Source: Kaistella solincola (GTDB lineage: Bacteria; Bacteroidota; Bacteroidia; Flavobacteriales; Weeksellaceae). From it: 64,000 bases of DNA. The stretch spans positions 62,001-126,000 of the forward strand of contig NZ_JSYK01000002.1 of the NCBI RefSeq assembly GCF_000812875.1, given 5' to 3'. Positions 43,320 through 52,740 of the stretch are shown one piece after another; position 1 is the stretch's first letter; each line of letters begins with the position of its first letter. The position numbers and the translations under genes were made by a program. The notes beneath the pieces were generated by a model, which was given only the letters and a program-made list of their open reading frames with translations, did no database searches and had not been told where the DNA came from.

Positions 43320-44750
43320 TTATTTAGCTTCGAAGTAAACTCTTCGGTTTGCTCTGTTTTTCCATTCAGGGCATTTTGTAGCCGGTTCACATTCTGGATA
43401 TTTCAAGTCTTTTTCTCCTTTTCCGATTGCATTGATTTTACCTGCATTTACTCCGTTGTCGATCAAATAATTTTTAACGCTATTTGCTCTTCTTTCAGAT
43501 AAATTTTGGTTATAAGCATCAGAACCTCTGGTATCTGTTCCACCGATTACGTTGTAAGTACCTTCGGAAGAATTGATGTAAGTTACTGCATTATTTAAAA
43601 TTGGTGTGTTTGACGGAAGGATTCTGTCTGAATCGAAATCGAATTCAATACCTTCAAGTGTTCTTGTATCGTCAGAAACTGTAGATGAAGAAGTTGTAGG
43701 GCAACCGTCATTTTCAACTGGTCCCGGAACAGTTACACATTTGTCATACAAATCGATAACGCCATCTAAATCAGCATCTAAAGCTACACCAGCACCGTCA
43801 ACTCTCGCTCCGGCAGGCGTATCCAATTGTCTGTCCCAATCATCGCAAACTCCGTCATTATCAGCATCACCTGTTTTACAAACTTCAACATCCTGATTTC
43901 TTTCAGCCAAAACATCTAACTTGTAATAGATTTCCTGTAACGGATCGTGCCAGAAAAGGTGAGATTCGTGTTTTCCTAAATTTAATGTTGCACCTAAAGT
44001 CAGGTTGATTAAGTTATCTGATGGGCTGTCGTTAACCGTTTTACGTGCACCGTCAAATGTCTCATCACCGGAAACCAGATACATACCTCTTGCTTCCAAA
44101 TCTAATGATTTAGTCGCGCGGTATTTTACACCAGCACCTGCCTGGCCGAATAAACTGTTTAATTTAAACGGTTCTATTTCGGTAATTAAAGCCTGGTTAT
44201 AAACTGGACCTGCATCCTGTCTGTAAGCTCTGTAAGCCAATGTACCAATACCTGCATAGCCGTGAAGTGCCCATCTGAAAGGTGAGTGATTATCAACTCT
44301 ACGCAACAGGTTGGAAATATTAAGGTCTCCTAAAACGGAAAGTGCATCATACTGAGTTCTTGCACCGTCTCCCGCAGTAGTTGTTTCGTGATCTTTGGTA
44401 TTTACAAAACCCTGTCTTGTTTCACCTTTGTCGTATTGTAGTTTAAGACCGAAAGCATGGGTAATTGCTTTGTCAACACTTAAATAAGCCGACCAGCCGA
44501 ATAAGTTTTTACCTGCTCCAAAACCTTTAATAGAAGTTAAGTCAGATGACTGCATTAAAGGTACACCTACTCCAGCAGAAACTGCCCAGTCATTAAATCT
44601 TTTCGATTCCTGCGTAAACGGGGAAACATTTGCTGAACCGGAAGTGTAGGCATTTGGATAACCTACGGGCGCAACAGCAATTGTGTCCTGTGCAAAAGTA
44701 GCTGTTGGTATAGCTAACGCGATTGCAATAATTGTTAAATTTAGTTTCAT
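43320..44750 (-). CDS. OmpA-family outer-membrane protein with TSP type-3 repeats
   Basis: This 476-residue protein has signal peptide MKLNLTIIAIALAIPTATFAQ and an N-terminal beta-barrel of about 280 residues. A calcium-binding thrombospondin type-3 repeat segment follows (DADNDGVCDDWDRQ, DADLDGVIDLYDKC). The C-terminal OmpA domain binds peptidoglycan: FDFDSDRILPSNTPIL, then GGTDTRGSDAYNQNLSERRANSVKNYL. It should link the outer membrane to the cell wall. It is preceded by a close paralogue at 44821 and ends before a terminator. Confidence 0.95.
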   Translation of the reverse strand: MKLNLTIIAIALAIPTATFAQDTIAVAPVGYPNAYTSGSANVSPFTQESKRFNDWAVSAGVGVPLMQSSDLTSIKGFGAGKNLFGWSAYLSVDKAITHAFGLKLQYDKGETRQGFVNTKDHETTTAGDGARTQYDALSVLGDLNISNLLRRVDNHSPFRWALHGYAGIGTLAYRAYRQDAGPVYNQALITEIEPFKLNSLFGQAGAGVKYRATKSLDLEARGMYLVSGDETFDGARKTVNDSPSDNLINLTLGATLNLGKHESHLFWHDPLQEIYYKLDVLAERNQDVEVCKTGDADNDGVCDDWDRQLDTPAGARVDGAGVALDADLDGVIDLYDKCVTVPGPVENDGCPTTSSSTVSDDTRTLEGIEFDFDSDRILPSNTPILNNAVTYINSSEGTYNVIGGTDTRGSDAYNQNLSERRANSVKNYLIDNGVNAGKINAIGKGEKDLKYPECEPATKCPEWKNRANRRVYFEAK

Positions 44751-44820
44751 ATTTTGTTATTATTTGTAGATTAAGAATTTATAATATTTTGCATCAATAT
44801 TTGTTGCATCTCATATTATA

Positions 44821-45921
44821 TTATTTCGGGCAACCACTGTTTTCTACCGTACCCGGTACAGTAACACATTTGTCATAAAGGTCAATAACACCATCCAAGT
44901 CCATATCTAAAGCTACACCAGCACCGTCAACTCGCGCACCGGCTGGTGTATCAAGCTGTCTGTCCCAATCATCGCAAACGCCATCATTATCTGCATCACC
45001 ACGTTCGCAAACAACCAATTCAATTGGTTTCGCTTCCAGCACCCCAATTCTGCCGTTAATATCCTGCAATGGATCATACCATGATAAATGAGTATCGTGA
45101 CCACCCAATTTAAAGGTTAAACCAAGATTTACCGTAAATAAATTGTCTGAAGTACCTGGATTAATCGCGTTGTATGGAGGTCTCGCATTTTTTCCGTAAC
45201 CGCCGCCGTCAAAAGAATCATCACCGGTAATAGTATATAATGCTCGTGCTTCAATATCAATTAGTTTTGAAGCGTTATATTTCACGCCTGTTCCCAAATG
45301 AAACATGAAAGTATCTAAACCTAATTTTTGATCAATTTTTATAGGAATTCTTGGTGGATTTGTACTGTATCTCGACATATCATTATCAAGCAATAAAGTA
45401 TTGTAACCCTGGAAGCCTAAACCTGCGTACCCGTGCAATGCCCATCTGTAAGGTGAGTGGTTGTCTACACGTCGCATTAAATTAGAAAAATTTATATCAC
45501 CCATTAAAGAAAGTTGGTGATATTTTGTATAAGCTGTCGCAACGCCCGCTGCTGCTCCCAGTTCACCAGGCAACATAGCCTTTTGGTTGGTTTCTCCGGT
45601 TTGGAAATGTAATCCTAAACCAAAAACATGTGTAATTTGTTTGTCTAATGACCCATACAAATTCCATCCGAAATCTGTTTTCCCGTCGTAGAACGAGTTT
45701 ACATCGGCATTTTGTAGAAAAGCGCCGCCGCCACCTATTGAAACGGACCAGTCACGAAACATTCGCGAAGAATTGTCAAAGGGACGGACATCGGCAGAGC
45801 CGGAAGAGAATGCATTAGGATAATCCCCGATTGTGCGGTCTACTTTTGTGCTGTCCAGAGTGGTACTCTGCGCAAAAAAAGCCATCGGAAAAGCTAATGT
45901 TAATAATAAATTTAATTTCAT
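44821..45921 (-). CDS. Outer-membrane barrel paralogue with TSP type-3 repeats but no OmpA domain
   Basis: This 366-residue paralogue of the next gene shares the signal peptide style (MKLNLLLTLAFPMAFFA), the barrel and a nearly identical TSP3 segment ending VENSGCPK. It stops exactly where its sister continues into the OmpA domain. There is no OmpA remnant in the 70 bases before the sister gene, so this is a clean truncation or domain loss. It starts one base after folK (TAATATG), so it is probably cotranscribed with folK, and with the OmpA gene behind it. Its barrel may still function, but it cannot anchor to peptidoglycan. Confidence 0.9.
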   Translation of the reverse strand: MKLNLLLTLAFPMAFFAQSTTLDSTKVDRTIGDYPNAFSSGSADVRPFDNSSRMFRDWSVSIGGGGAFLQNADVNSFYDGKTDFGWNLYGSLDKQITHVFGLGLHFQTGETNQKAMLPGELGAAAGVATAYTKYHQLSLMGDINFSNLMRRVDNHSPYRWALHGYAGLGFQGYNTLLLDNDMSRYSTNPPRIPIKIDQKLGLDTFMFHLGTGVKYNASKLIDIEARALYTITGDDSFDGGGYGKNARPPYNAINPGTSDNLFTVNLGLTFKLGGHDTHLSWYDPLQDINGRIGVLEAKPIELVVCERGDADNDGVCDDWDRQLDTPAGARVDGAGVALDMDLDGVIDLYDKCVTVPGTVENSGCPK

Positions 45922-45922
45922 A

Positions 45923-46354
45923 TTATTGTTTTTTAATGTTCATTAATTCATCCAACAGCCGCCGGGAAAATTCCCGCTGATGCAAATGTTTCTCATGTGG
46001 AATTATCAATTCCGTAGAATAAAAGCTGATTTTATCAAAAAATATCACATCAATGTCAATTATTCTATCTTCGTAGATTTTTGAAACTGATGTGTCAGTG
46101 CTCCTGCCCATCAACCTTTCAACCGCTTTTAGCTGCTTTAAAAGGGATATGGGTGAATATTGCGTTTTTATTACTATTGCAATATTACAAAAAAAATTAT
46201 TACTATCAAATTCTACCGGCTCGGTAGTAATCATTTCTGTGCGAGCTATAATTGTGCCGATTTTTGCTTCTAACAGCCGAATTGCGGTTTTTATATTATT
46301 TTCTGTGTTTCCGACATTACTGCCCAGTAACAAAGTGACTTCATGTTGCGACAT
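45923..46354 (-). CDS. folK: 2-amino-4-hydroxy-6-hydroxymethyldihydropteridine diphosphokinase
   Basis: FolK (HPPK) pyrophosphorylates the pterin for folate synthesis. It has LLLGSNVGNTENNI at the N-terminus and the metal-binding region EDRIIDIDVIFFDK. The ATG at 46354 is used; the frame extends only to a TTG three codons upstream. At 143 residues it is a short but complete HPPK. It is divergent from sppA, and its stop is one base from the barrel gene. Confidence 0.95.
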   Translation of the reverse strand: MSQHEVTLLLGSNVGNTENNIKTAIRLLEAKIGTIIARTEMITTEPVEFDSNNFFCNIAIVIKTQYSPISLLKQLKAVERLMGRSTDTSVSKIYEDRIIDIDVIFFDKISFYSTELIIPHEKHLHQREFSRRLLDELMNIKKQ

Positions 46355-46377
46355 ATAGCACAAATATAAAAAGAATA

Positions 46378-48132
46378 ATGAAGAGTTTTTTTAAAAATGT
46401 TTTAGCAAATATTGTTGCTGTAATTATTATCGCCGCGGTATTTTCTATCACCATTATTATGCTCATTGCTGCAAGTGCTTTAAGCGGTGATCAAAAACCC
46501 AAAATCAAAGACAAATCTGTCCTTACTCTCGATTTTAAAACCAATATCATCGATAGTCCTTCGGAAGACCAAGGTGAAATTTTTGCCTTTAACAACACGG
46601 AAAAAAATATCATGATTTATGATATGCTGGAAGCGGTGAAAAATGCCAAAGAAGACGACAAGATTAAAGGAATAAGTATAGAAACCGATGGCCTGCGCGC
46701 CGGTTTCACACAGCTGGATGATTTACGCGCAGCAATTCAGGATTTCAAGAAAAGTGGAAAATTCGTGTACGCATATGGGAACGTGGTTTCGCAGCCTGCG
46801 TATTACCTGGGTTCTGTTGCGGATCAGTATATTTTAAATCCTGCCGGTGGAATTGACTTGAAAGGACTTTCGATGGAGGTGCTTTACATGAAAAGTTTTG
46901 CGGACAAATACGGAATCGGAATCCAAATTATCCGCCATGGAAAGTACAAAGCAGCTGTAGAACCTTTTATGCGTGATGACATGTCGCCGGAAAATAAAGA
47001 GCAGCTTTCAACTTTATTAAATGATATTTGGACTGAAAATGCCGGTAAAATTGCAGCGTCACGAAAAATGGATACTCTGCAATTCCGAACTGTAGTTGAT
47101 AGTCTTTACGGTACAATCCCGGAATTAAGCATCCAAAACAAACTTGCCGATCGGCTGATGCAAAAAACCGAGTACGACCAAATGATAAAAAACAAGCTGA
47201 AATTGGGCGAAAAAGATAAGCTATCAAAAGTATCGTTCAGTAAATACATAAAGTCATTTGAGGAAAAAGCCGACAAAAAAGACCAGGTGGCTGTTTTATA
47301 TGCATCGGGTACCATTTATAATGGTGAAGGTTTCGACAATATTTATGCGGACAATTTCATCAAGGAAATTAAAAAGCTTTCGGAAAACGATAAGATCAAA
47401 GCGGTGGTGTTACGCGTAAATTCTCCTGGTGGAAGTGCAAACGCCTCAGACGAAATTTTATTCGAGCTCCAGCAGCTAAAAAAGAAAAAACCGCTAATCG
47501 TTTCGTTTGGTGATTACGCAGCCTCTGGTGGATATTACATTTCCATGGCAGCTGATAAAATTTATTCCGAACCGAACACACTTACCGGTTCCATTGGTGT
47601 TTTTGGCATGATTCCTTATTTTAAAGAATTAGCAGATAAAAACGGTTTAAGCGCACACGTCGTTTCTACCAATGCCAACTCCAATATGTATTCTGCAATT
47701 AACGGGGTAACACCAAGCGGCGTGGCAATCTTAACCAAAAGCGTGGAACAGACCTACAAAAGATTTATACATTTTGTAACCAAGAACCGCAACAAATCTT
47801 TTGAGCAGATTGATGCCATTGGCGGCGGTAGAGTTTGGAGCGGCGTGCGGGCGAAACAAATCGGGCTTGTAGATGAGCTGGGAAATTTGCAGGACGCTAT
47901 AAAATTCGCTGCTCAAAAGGCAAAAATTAAAGATTTCGGTGTGGTAAACTATCCCAAAAAATCGTCGCCTTTCGAGCAGTTTTTTAAGAATATAGAGGAA
48001 GACGAAATCTCAGCAAGATTCATCAAAAATAAAATCGGTGCTGAAAATTATAAAATGTTTGAAATGATTTCGAACCCGAAATTCAAGCAAGGTGTAATGA
48101 TGACCACACCTTTTCAAATTAAAATGGATTAA
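46378..48132 (+). CDS. sppA: Signal peptide peptidase SppA, long form
   Basis: SppA degrades cleaved signal peptides in the membrane. It has 584 residues with an N-terminal membrane anchor (about residues 8-34) and two tandem domains, like E. coli SppA. The catalytic lysine is probably in RHGKYKAAVEPF of the first domain. The serine lies in DYAASGGYYISMAADKIY of the second. VLRVNSPGGSANASDEI is conserved. It is divergent from folK with 23 bases between starts, and ends before a strong bidirectional terminator. Confidence 0.95.
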   Translation: MKSFFKNVLANIVAVIIIAAVFSITIIMLIAASALSGDQKPKIKDKSVLTLDFKTNIIDSPSEDQGEIFAFNNTEKNIMIYDMLEAVKNAKEDDKIKGISIETDGLRAGFTQLDDLRAAIQDFKKSGKFVYAYGNVVSQPAYYLGSVADQYILNPAGGIDLKGLSMEVLYMKSFADKYGIGIQIIRHGKYKAAVEPFMRDDMSPENKEQLSTLLNDIWTENAGKIAASRKMDTLQFRTVVDSLYGTIPELSIQNKLADRLMQKTEYDQMIKNKLKLGEKDKLSKVSFSKYIKSFEEKADKKDQVAVLYASGTIYNGEGFDNIYADNFIKEIKKLSENDKIKAVVLRVNSPGGSANASDEILFELQQLKKKKPLIVSFGDYAASGGYYISMAADKIYSEPNTLTGSIGVFGMIPYFKELADKNGLSAHVVSTNANSNMYSAINGVTPSGVAILTKSVEQTYKRFIHFVTKNRNKSFEQIDAIGGGRVWSGVRAKQIGLVDELGNLQDAIKFAAQKAKIKDFGVVNYPKKSSPFEQFFKNIEEDEISARFIKNKIGAENYKMFEMISNPKFKQGVMMTTPFQIKMD

Positions 48133-48144
48133 GAACAAAAAAAA

Positions 48145-48176
48145 ATCCCGCACTGAAATTCAGCGCGGGATTTTTA
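48145..48176. terminator. Bidirectional terminator between sppA and glsB
   Basis: ATCCCGC then CTG...CAG then GCGGGAT form a stem with a one-base bulge on each side, flanked by A and T runs, between convergent genes. Confidence 0.9.
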
Positions 48177-48189
48177 TATTTTCTTTTAA

Positions 48190-48444
48190 TTATCCACGTT
48201 TTGTGGCCATACCGTAGATCCAGAGAACGACCAGCGCTCCTACTACAGCAAGAAGAATTCCTTTGATGTCAAAATCTTCAACAGTTCCCCAACCTAGCAT
48301 ACTTCCGATCCATCCACCAACGAATGCTCCTACGATACCTAAGATGATTGTTAAAAGCCAACCCATGTTTTGGTTTCCTGGCATAATTAATTTAGCGATT
48401 GCTCCTGCGATAAGACCAAAAATGATCCAAGTTAAAATTCCCAT
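48190..48444 (-). CDS. GlsB/YeaQ/YmgE family stress-response membrane protein
   Basis: This 84-residue protein has three hydrophobic segments with glycine-zipper spacing (LIAGAIAKLIMPG, GIVGAFVGGWIGSMLGWG, LAVVGALVVLWIYG). It matches the GlsB/YeaQ/YmgE family (transglycosylase-associated protein fold), which responds to envelope and general stress. It is cotranscribed with nothing obvious: convergent with sppA, and more than 140 bases from ftsY. Confidence 0.92.
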   Translation of the reverse strand: MGILTWIIFGLIAGAIAKLIMPGNQNMGWLLTIILGIVGAFVGGWIGSMLGWGTVEDFDIKGILLAVVGALVVLWIYGMATKRG

Positions 48445-48587
48445 AGTTTAAAAATTTAATGTTAGTATTTATTAATTTAACTTCTATTCTCTCATCAAAC
48501 ATAAGACCAAAAGAAACTGACAACTGCATTTTTTAATCAACTACAGGTTAAAATTAATAAATTATATTTAAATAATGGGCATTTTTA

Positions 48588-49541
48588 TTATCTTTTTTTG
48601 AAAAACGAATCCACGAACTCTGCTCCGTTGAAAAGCTGAAGATCAGTCATTTTCTCGCCAACACCGATGTATTTTACCGGGATTTGGAACTGATCTGAAA
48701 TACCGATTACCACTCCGCCTTTCGCAGTTCCATCTAATTTTGTAATCGCCAAAGCATTTACTTCCGTCGCCGCTGTAAATTGTTTTGCCTGCTCAAAAGC
48801 ATTCTGCCCAGTAGAACCGTCAAGCACCAAAAGAATTTCGTGTGGCGCATCGGGCAGCACTTTCTGCATCACTCGTTTGATTTTCGTGAGCTCGTTCATT
48901 AAGTTCACTTTATTGTGAAGTCGACCCGCGGTATCGATGATTACAACATCTGCATTGTTTGCCACCGCACTTTGTACCGTGTCAAAAGCGACGGACGCCG
49001 GATCGCTTCCCATATTTTGCTTTACAATCGGTACACCTACCCGTTCGCTCCAAATTACAAGCTGGTCCACAGCAGCCGCGCGGAAAGTATCAGCAGCGCC
49101 GAGAACTACTTTTTTACCTTCGCTTTTAAACTGGTGCGCCAGTTTTCCGATGGTTGTGGTTTTACCAACACCGTTCACACCAACAACCATAATCACATAT
49201 GGTTTTTTGGTCTCATCGATATTACCACTTCCAGCGTGGGGATTATCGAGTAATAAGCCGGTAATTTCTTCACGTAAAATTTTATCCAGTTCATCGGTAC
49301 CGACGAATTTGTCGCGCGCCACACGGTTTTCAATTCTTTCAATAATTTTAATGGTGGTAGATGCGCCGACATCCGACGCGATAAGAACTTCTTCCAGATC
49401 ATCCAAAACCTCATCATCAACTTTAGATTTCCCAACGACTGCTTTCGAGATTTTATCGAAAAAACCCTGACTGGATTTTTCCAGACCTTTATCTAAAGTT
49501 TCCTTCTCTTCTTTTTTAAATATTTTTTTATACCAACTCAT
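48588..49541 (-). CDS. ftsY: Signal recognition particle receptor FtsY
   Basis: FtsY is the SRP receptor GTPase that docks ribosome-nascent chains at the membrane. It has the NG domain only, with a short basic N-terminus. GTPase motifs are GVNGVGKTTTIGKLA, DTAGR and TKLDGTAKGG. At 317 residues it lacks the long acidic A domain of E. coli, as is common in Bacteroidota. It has its own promoter box (49602-49595 minus). The ribosomal-protein group upstream terminates separately. Confidence 0.97.
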   Translation of the reverse strand: MSWYKKIFKKEEKETLDKGLEKSSQGFFDKISKAVVGKSKVDDEVLDDLEEVLIASDVGASTTIKIIERIENRVARDKFVGTDELDKILREEITGLLLDNPHAGSGNIDETKKPYVIMVVGVNGVGKTTTIGKLAHQFKSEGKKVVLGAADTFRAAAVDQLVIWSERVGVPIVKQNMGSDPASVAFDTVQSAVANNADVVIIDTAGRLHNKVNLMNELTKIKRVMQKVLPDAPHEILLVLDGSTGQNAFEQAKQFTAATEVNALAITKLDGTAKGGVVIGISDQFQIPVKYIGVGEKMTDLQLFNGAEFVDSFFKKR

Positions 49542-49594
49542 TGTCAGATTTAAGTTTTACATTAAGAAATTTAAGCGCCGCCGCGGCTGGCAAA

Positions 49595-49602
49595 CAAAGA
49601 TA
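49595..49602 (-). promoter_or_regulatory. -7 promoter box of ftsY
   Basis: TATCTTTG on the minus strand lies 54 bases before the ftsY start, after the DUF4295 terminator. Confidence 0.6.
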
Positions 49603-49612
49603 AAATAAAAAA

Positions 49613-49631
49613 ACTACCCAAAAAGGATAGT
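49613..49631 (-). terminator. Terminator after the L28-L33-DUF4295 group
   Basis: ACTACCC AAAAA GGATAGT (one mismatch) is followed by a T-run on the minus strand. Confidence 0.75.
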
Positions 49632-49658
49632 CTTATATATTCGCAATGGTGCTGAATG

Positions 49659-49814
49659 TTATTTTTTCAAATAAGCTTCAACCTCGTCAGCGTTCATTAC
49701 TTTTTCGTCAAATACGTAAGCTCCGGATTTAGGAGATTTTACCATTTTCACAACTTTGGTCATTTTCTTTGATCCTGCACCACCCTGAAGCGTTGCTACT
49801 ACTTTCTTTGCCAT
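49659..49814 (-). CDS. DUF4295 protein (51 aa)
   Basis: This is a short basic protein: it begins MAKKVVATLQGGAGSKKMTK and ends VEAYLKK. It matches DUF4295, which in Bacteroidota lies directly after rpmB and rpmG. That synteny and its composition suggest a ribosome-associated protein, but no function is established. It starts 21 bases after rpmG and ends before the terminator at 49631-49613. It is too short to be found by length filters. Confidence 0.92.
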   Translation of the reverse strand: MAKKVVATLQGGAGSKKMTKVVKMVKSPKSGAYVFDEKVMNADEVEAYLKK

Positions 49815-49835
49815 ATTCTATAACTTTTAAAAAAA

Positions 49836-50018
49836 TTATTTAATTTCTTTGTGAACAGTATATTTCTTCAGAACAGGATTATATTTTTTCAATTCTAATC
49901 TTTCTGTAGTGTTCTTTTTATTTTTAGTAGTGATGTATCGTGACATTCCTGCTACTCCAGTTTCTTTGTGCTCAGTACACTCCAAAATCACCTGTACTCT
50001 ATTTCCTTTTTTTGCCAT
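49836..50018 (-). CDS. rpmG: 50S ribosomal protein L33
   Basis: This 60-residue protein starts [18 protein letters not shown] and has [20 protein letters not shown], the L33 signature. It lacks the C-terminal zinc-binding cysteine pair of the classic form; a single Cys remains (VILEC). It lies between rpmB (9-base gap) and the DUF4295 gene. Confidence 0.97.
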   Translation of the reverse strand: MAKKGNRVQVILECTEHKETGVAGMSRYITTKNKKNTTERLELKKYNPVLKKYTVHKEIK

Positions 50019-50027
50019 GATTTCTTC

Positions 50028-50267
50028 TTATTTTTTAATAAAACCATTTCTGGTTGCTCTTACGATAGCTTCTTCAATACCAATTCTATTGATAATTCTC
50101 AAACCGTGAGCTGAAACTTTTAAAGTTACAGATTTCTCCTGCTCCGGGATGTAAAATTTCTTTTCCAACAAATTTATTTCAAAACGACGTTTCGTTTTGT
50201 TATTAGCGTGAGAAACATTGTTTCCTACCATTGCACGCTTTCCTGTTATTTGGCAAATTCTTGACAT
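50028..50267 (-). CDS. rpmB: 50S ribosomal protein L28
   Basis: This 79-residue protein starts [27 protein letters not shown], the L28 signature, and ends [14 protein letters not shown]. It is the first gene of the rpmB-rpmG-DUF4295 group, an arrangement conserved in Bacteroidota. Confidence 0.97.
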   Translation of the reverse strand: MSRICQITGKRAMVGNNVSHANNKTKRRFEINLLEKKFYIPEQEKSVTLKVSAHGLRIINRIGIEEAIVRATRNGFIKK

Positions 50268-50414
50268 ATCTCGATGTTCTTTTTTTACTACTAAATATTT
50301 GAGAGTGCAAAATAACGAAGAATTTTTTAGTTAGACAAATATAATCCCGATTTATTTTGAAGAAAATCAAACAAATAAGCCCCGAATTTTTTCCGAACTC
50401 TCAGCCGAAAAAAT

Positions 50415-51434
50415 TTACATGATGTTCACTTCCCTTTCCAGCTCAATTCCAAATTTTTCTGCCACCGAATCAATTATCTGCGAAGAAAAATCAAAGATTT
50501 CCTGCCCGCTTGCCTTCCCGGTTTTGTTCACAATTACCAAAGCCTGCAGTTCATGCGACGCCACATTTCCGATTTGTTTGCCTTTCCAGCCACATTGTTC
50601 AATCAGCCAGCCCGCCGGAATTTTCACTAAATCAGCGTTAGGATAATTCGGCATGTCCGGATATTTTTTCTGAACTTCTAAAAACTGATTTTTTGTTATC
50701 GAGGGATTTTTAAAAAAACTGCCCGCATTGCCCAATATTTTTGGATCCGGAAGTTTACTTTGGCGGATATTGATTACCGCTTCAGATACCTGCTGTATCG
50801 TCGGACTTTCAATTTGCTTTTTCTGAAGTTCCGCCTGTATCGCGCCGTATTCCGTTTTCAGCACATGATTTTTTCGCGTCAGTTTAAAAGTGACTTCTAA
50901 AATCACAAATTCACCTTTTCGCTCTCGTTTGAAAATAGATTCGCGATAACCGAACTTGCATTCTTCGTTTGTGAAAGTTTGAGTTTCTAAAATTCCGATA
51001 TTCAAAACCTTGCAAGTCACAAAAGTGTCTTTAATTTCCCGGCCGTACGCACCTATGTTCTGCATCGGCGATGTCCCTACATTTCCCGGGATTAAAGACA
51101 AATTCTCCAGTCCGCCGTAATCTTTTTCTAGGCAAAACTGCACAAATTCATGCCAGTTTTCACCCGCTTTTGAAGTTACCAAAACTTCATCATCACTCAA
51201 AAGTTCCTCCGTAATTCCTTGTAAATTTAACTGAATGACCAAACCTTCAAAATCTTTGGTAAATAAAATATTACTTCCGCCACCTAAAAATAACGGCCTT
51301 AAAGACTGTTTTTTTGCAAATTGCAATGCCTCGATAAGTTCGTTTTCAGAAGTGACTTCTGCAAAATATTTTGCAGAAACCTCAACACCGAAAGTATTGT
51401 AATTTTTTAAAGAATAGTTTTCCTGAATCTTCAT
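50415..51434 (-). CDS. murB: UDP-N-acetylmuramate dehydrogenase
   Basis: MurB reduces UDP-GlcNAc-enolpyruvate to UDP-MurNAc for peptidoglycan. FAD-binding motifs are LGGGSNILF and SLIPGNVGTSPMQNIGAYG. The catalytic Ser is in GNAGSFFKNP, and the C-terminal KIPAGWLIEQCGWKG is conserved: this is the type I enzyme. The start at 51434 (MKIQENYSLKNYNTFGVE) is chosen because the family begins there. At 339 residues it is normal. It lies downstream of the aminotransferase, with a terminator between. Confidence 0.97.
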   Translation of the reverse strand: MKIQENYSLKNYNTFGVEVSAKYFAEVTSENELIEALQFAKKQSLRPLFLGGGSNILFTKDFEGLVIQLNLQGITEELLSDDEVLVTSKAGENWHEFVQFCLEKDYGGLENLSLIPGNVGTSPMQNIGAYGREIKDTFVTCKVLNIGILETQTFTNEECKFGYRESIFKRERKGEFVILEVTFKLTRKNHVLKTEYGAIQAELQKKQIESPTIQQVSEAVINIRQSKLPDPKILGNAGSFFKNPSITKNQFLEVQKKYPDMPNYPNADLVKIPAGWLIEQCGWKGKQIGNVASHELQALVIVNKTGKASGQEIFDFSSQIIDSVAEKFGIELEREVNIM

Positions 51435-51459
51435 GTACGAATTTATAATATTAAAAAAA

Positions 51460-51486
51460 ACGGGCAAAAACCCGCTTTTTTTTGAT
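51460..51486 (-). terminator. Terminator after the aminotransferase gene
   Basis: CGGG CAAAAA CCCG with A and T runs lies just after the stop codon on the minus strand. Confidence 0.75.
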
Positions 51487-51490
51487 TTTA

Positions 51491-52696
51491 CTACAGATTG
51501 AATTCCAGCTTATATTTTTCTAGTGCGTCGCTTAAAAGCTCTACACTTCGGCGCAAATCTTCTTCTTTTAAAACGTACGCTATTCTCACCTGTTTTTTTC
51601 CAAGTTCCGGATCGCTGTAAAAACCGCTCATTGGCGCCACCATTATGGTTTCGTTGTTGTTCGAATAACTTTCCAACAGCCATTGCGCAAATTTATCGGT
51701 ATCATCCACCGGAAGTTCTACCGCGCAGTAGAAAGCACCTTTCGGTTTCGGACAAATCACGCCCGGAATACCGTTCAGCAAATCCACCAAAACATTTCGG
51801 CGGTGCGTATATTCAGCGCGAACTTTTAAAATATATTCAGAATCGTTTTCGTGTGCCGCAGCTGCCGCAATTTGTCCCAACAAAACCGGACTCAATCGTG
51901 CCTGCGCGAAAAGCATCGCAGCATCATGAATTTTTTTCGAGCGTGTTACCATAAAACCGATGCGTACGCCGCACATCGAATATCTTTTGGATTCAGAATC
52001 AATGATGATGCAGTTTTCCGCAATTTCCGGAAATTCAAACATAGAAATTTGCTGTTTTCCGTCGTACACATATTCACGGTAAACTTCATCAGAAATAATT
52101 ACGATATCGTGCTTCGCCGCAATGTCCGCAAGTTTCTGCAACTCTTCTCGGGTGTAAAGATAACCCGTAGGATTTCCCGGATTACAGATTAAAATTGCCC
52201 GCGTTTTATCGGTAATTTTCTTTTCGAAATCTTCCACCGGCGGCAAAGCAAATCCTGTTTCAATGGTTGACGAAACAGCTACCACATTTACATTAAAAGT
52301 GCTTGCAAAACCGTTATAATTCGCGTAGTAAGGTTCGGGAATAATCACTTCATCACCGTCATCGCACAAAGTAGAAATTGCAAAATTCAAAGCTTCCGAA
52401 CCACCGTTTGTCACGATGAAATTATCGGTGGTCAAATCGGTAAAACCTAAAGAATGGTAATAATTGTTCAGCGCCGTTCTGTAATTCAAATTCCCTTCAG
52501 AAAGTGCATATTCAAAAATCTTTAAATCATTATTTTTAACGGCGTCCAGGGCAGATTTTGGCGTTTCAATATCCGGCTGACCGATGTTCAAATGATACAC
52601 TTTAATTCCTTTTTGCTTGGCTTGTAACGCATAAGGAACCAGTTTTCGCACCGGCGAGGCGGGCATATGTTGTGCTCTTTCAGAAATTTTTGGCAT
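51491..52696 (-). CDS. Class I/II PLP-dependent aminotransferase (aspartate/aromatic type)
   Basis: This 401-residue fold-type I aminotransferase has YHLNIGQPDIETP near the N-terminus and the PLP-binding NPGNPTGYL and ISDEVYREYVYDG. The Schiff-base lysine is in SESKRYSMCGVRIGF. The C-terminus has an Arg in RIAYVLKEEDL. It resembles AspC/AlaT or a methionine/aromatic aminotransferase; exact substrate is not clear. The 343-base gap upstream contains a GC-rich structured element that could be its leader. It ends at a hairpin terminator before murB. Confidence 0.92.
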   Translation of the reverse strand: MPKISERAQHMPASPVRKLVPYALQAKQKGIKVYHLNIGQPDIETPKSALDAVKNNDLKIFEYALSEGNLNYRTALNNYYHSLGFTDLTTDNFIVTNGGSEALNFAISTLCDDGDEVIIPEPYYANYNGFASTFNVNVVAVSSTIETGFALPPVEDFEKKITDKTRAILICNPGNPTGYLYTREELQKLADIAAKHDIVIISDEVYREYVYDGKQQISMFEFPEIAENCIIIDSESKRYSMCGVRIGFMVTRSKKIHDAAMLFAQARLSPVLLGQIAAAAAHENDSEYILKVRAEYTHRRNVLVDLLNGIPGVICPKPKGAFYCAVELPVDDTDKFAQWLLESYSNNNETIMVAPMSGFYSDPELGKKQVRIAYVLKEEDLRRSVELLSDALEKYKLEFNL

Positions 52697-52740
52697 TATT
52701 TAAACTTTTACACAAAATTAAGAATATTTTTCGGGAGCAA

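Noticed and set aside
44751-44820. Frameshifted OmpA domain after the shorter barrel gene
   Set aside because: The 70-base spacer is too short and shows no OmpA-like codons in any frame.
48937-49470. 177-codon plus-strand frame opposite ftsY
   Set aside because: It mirrors the codon pattern of ftsY and has no independent protein features or promoter.
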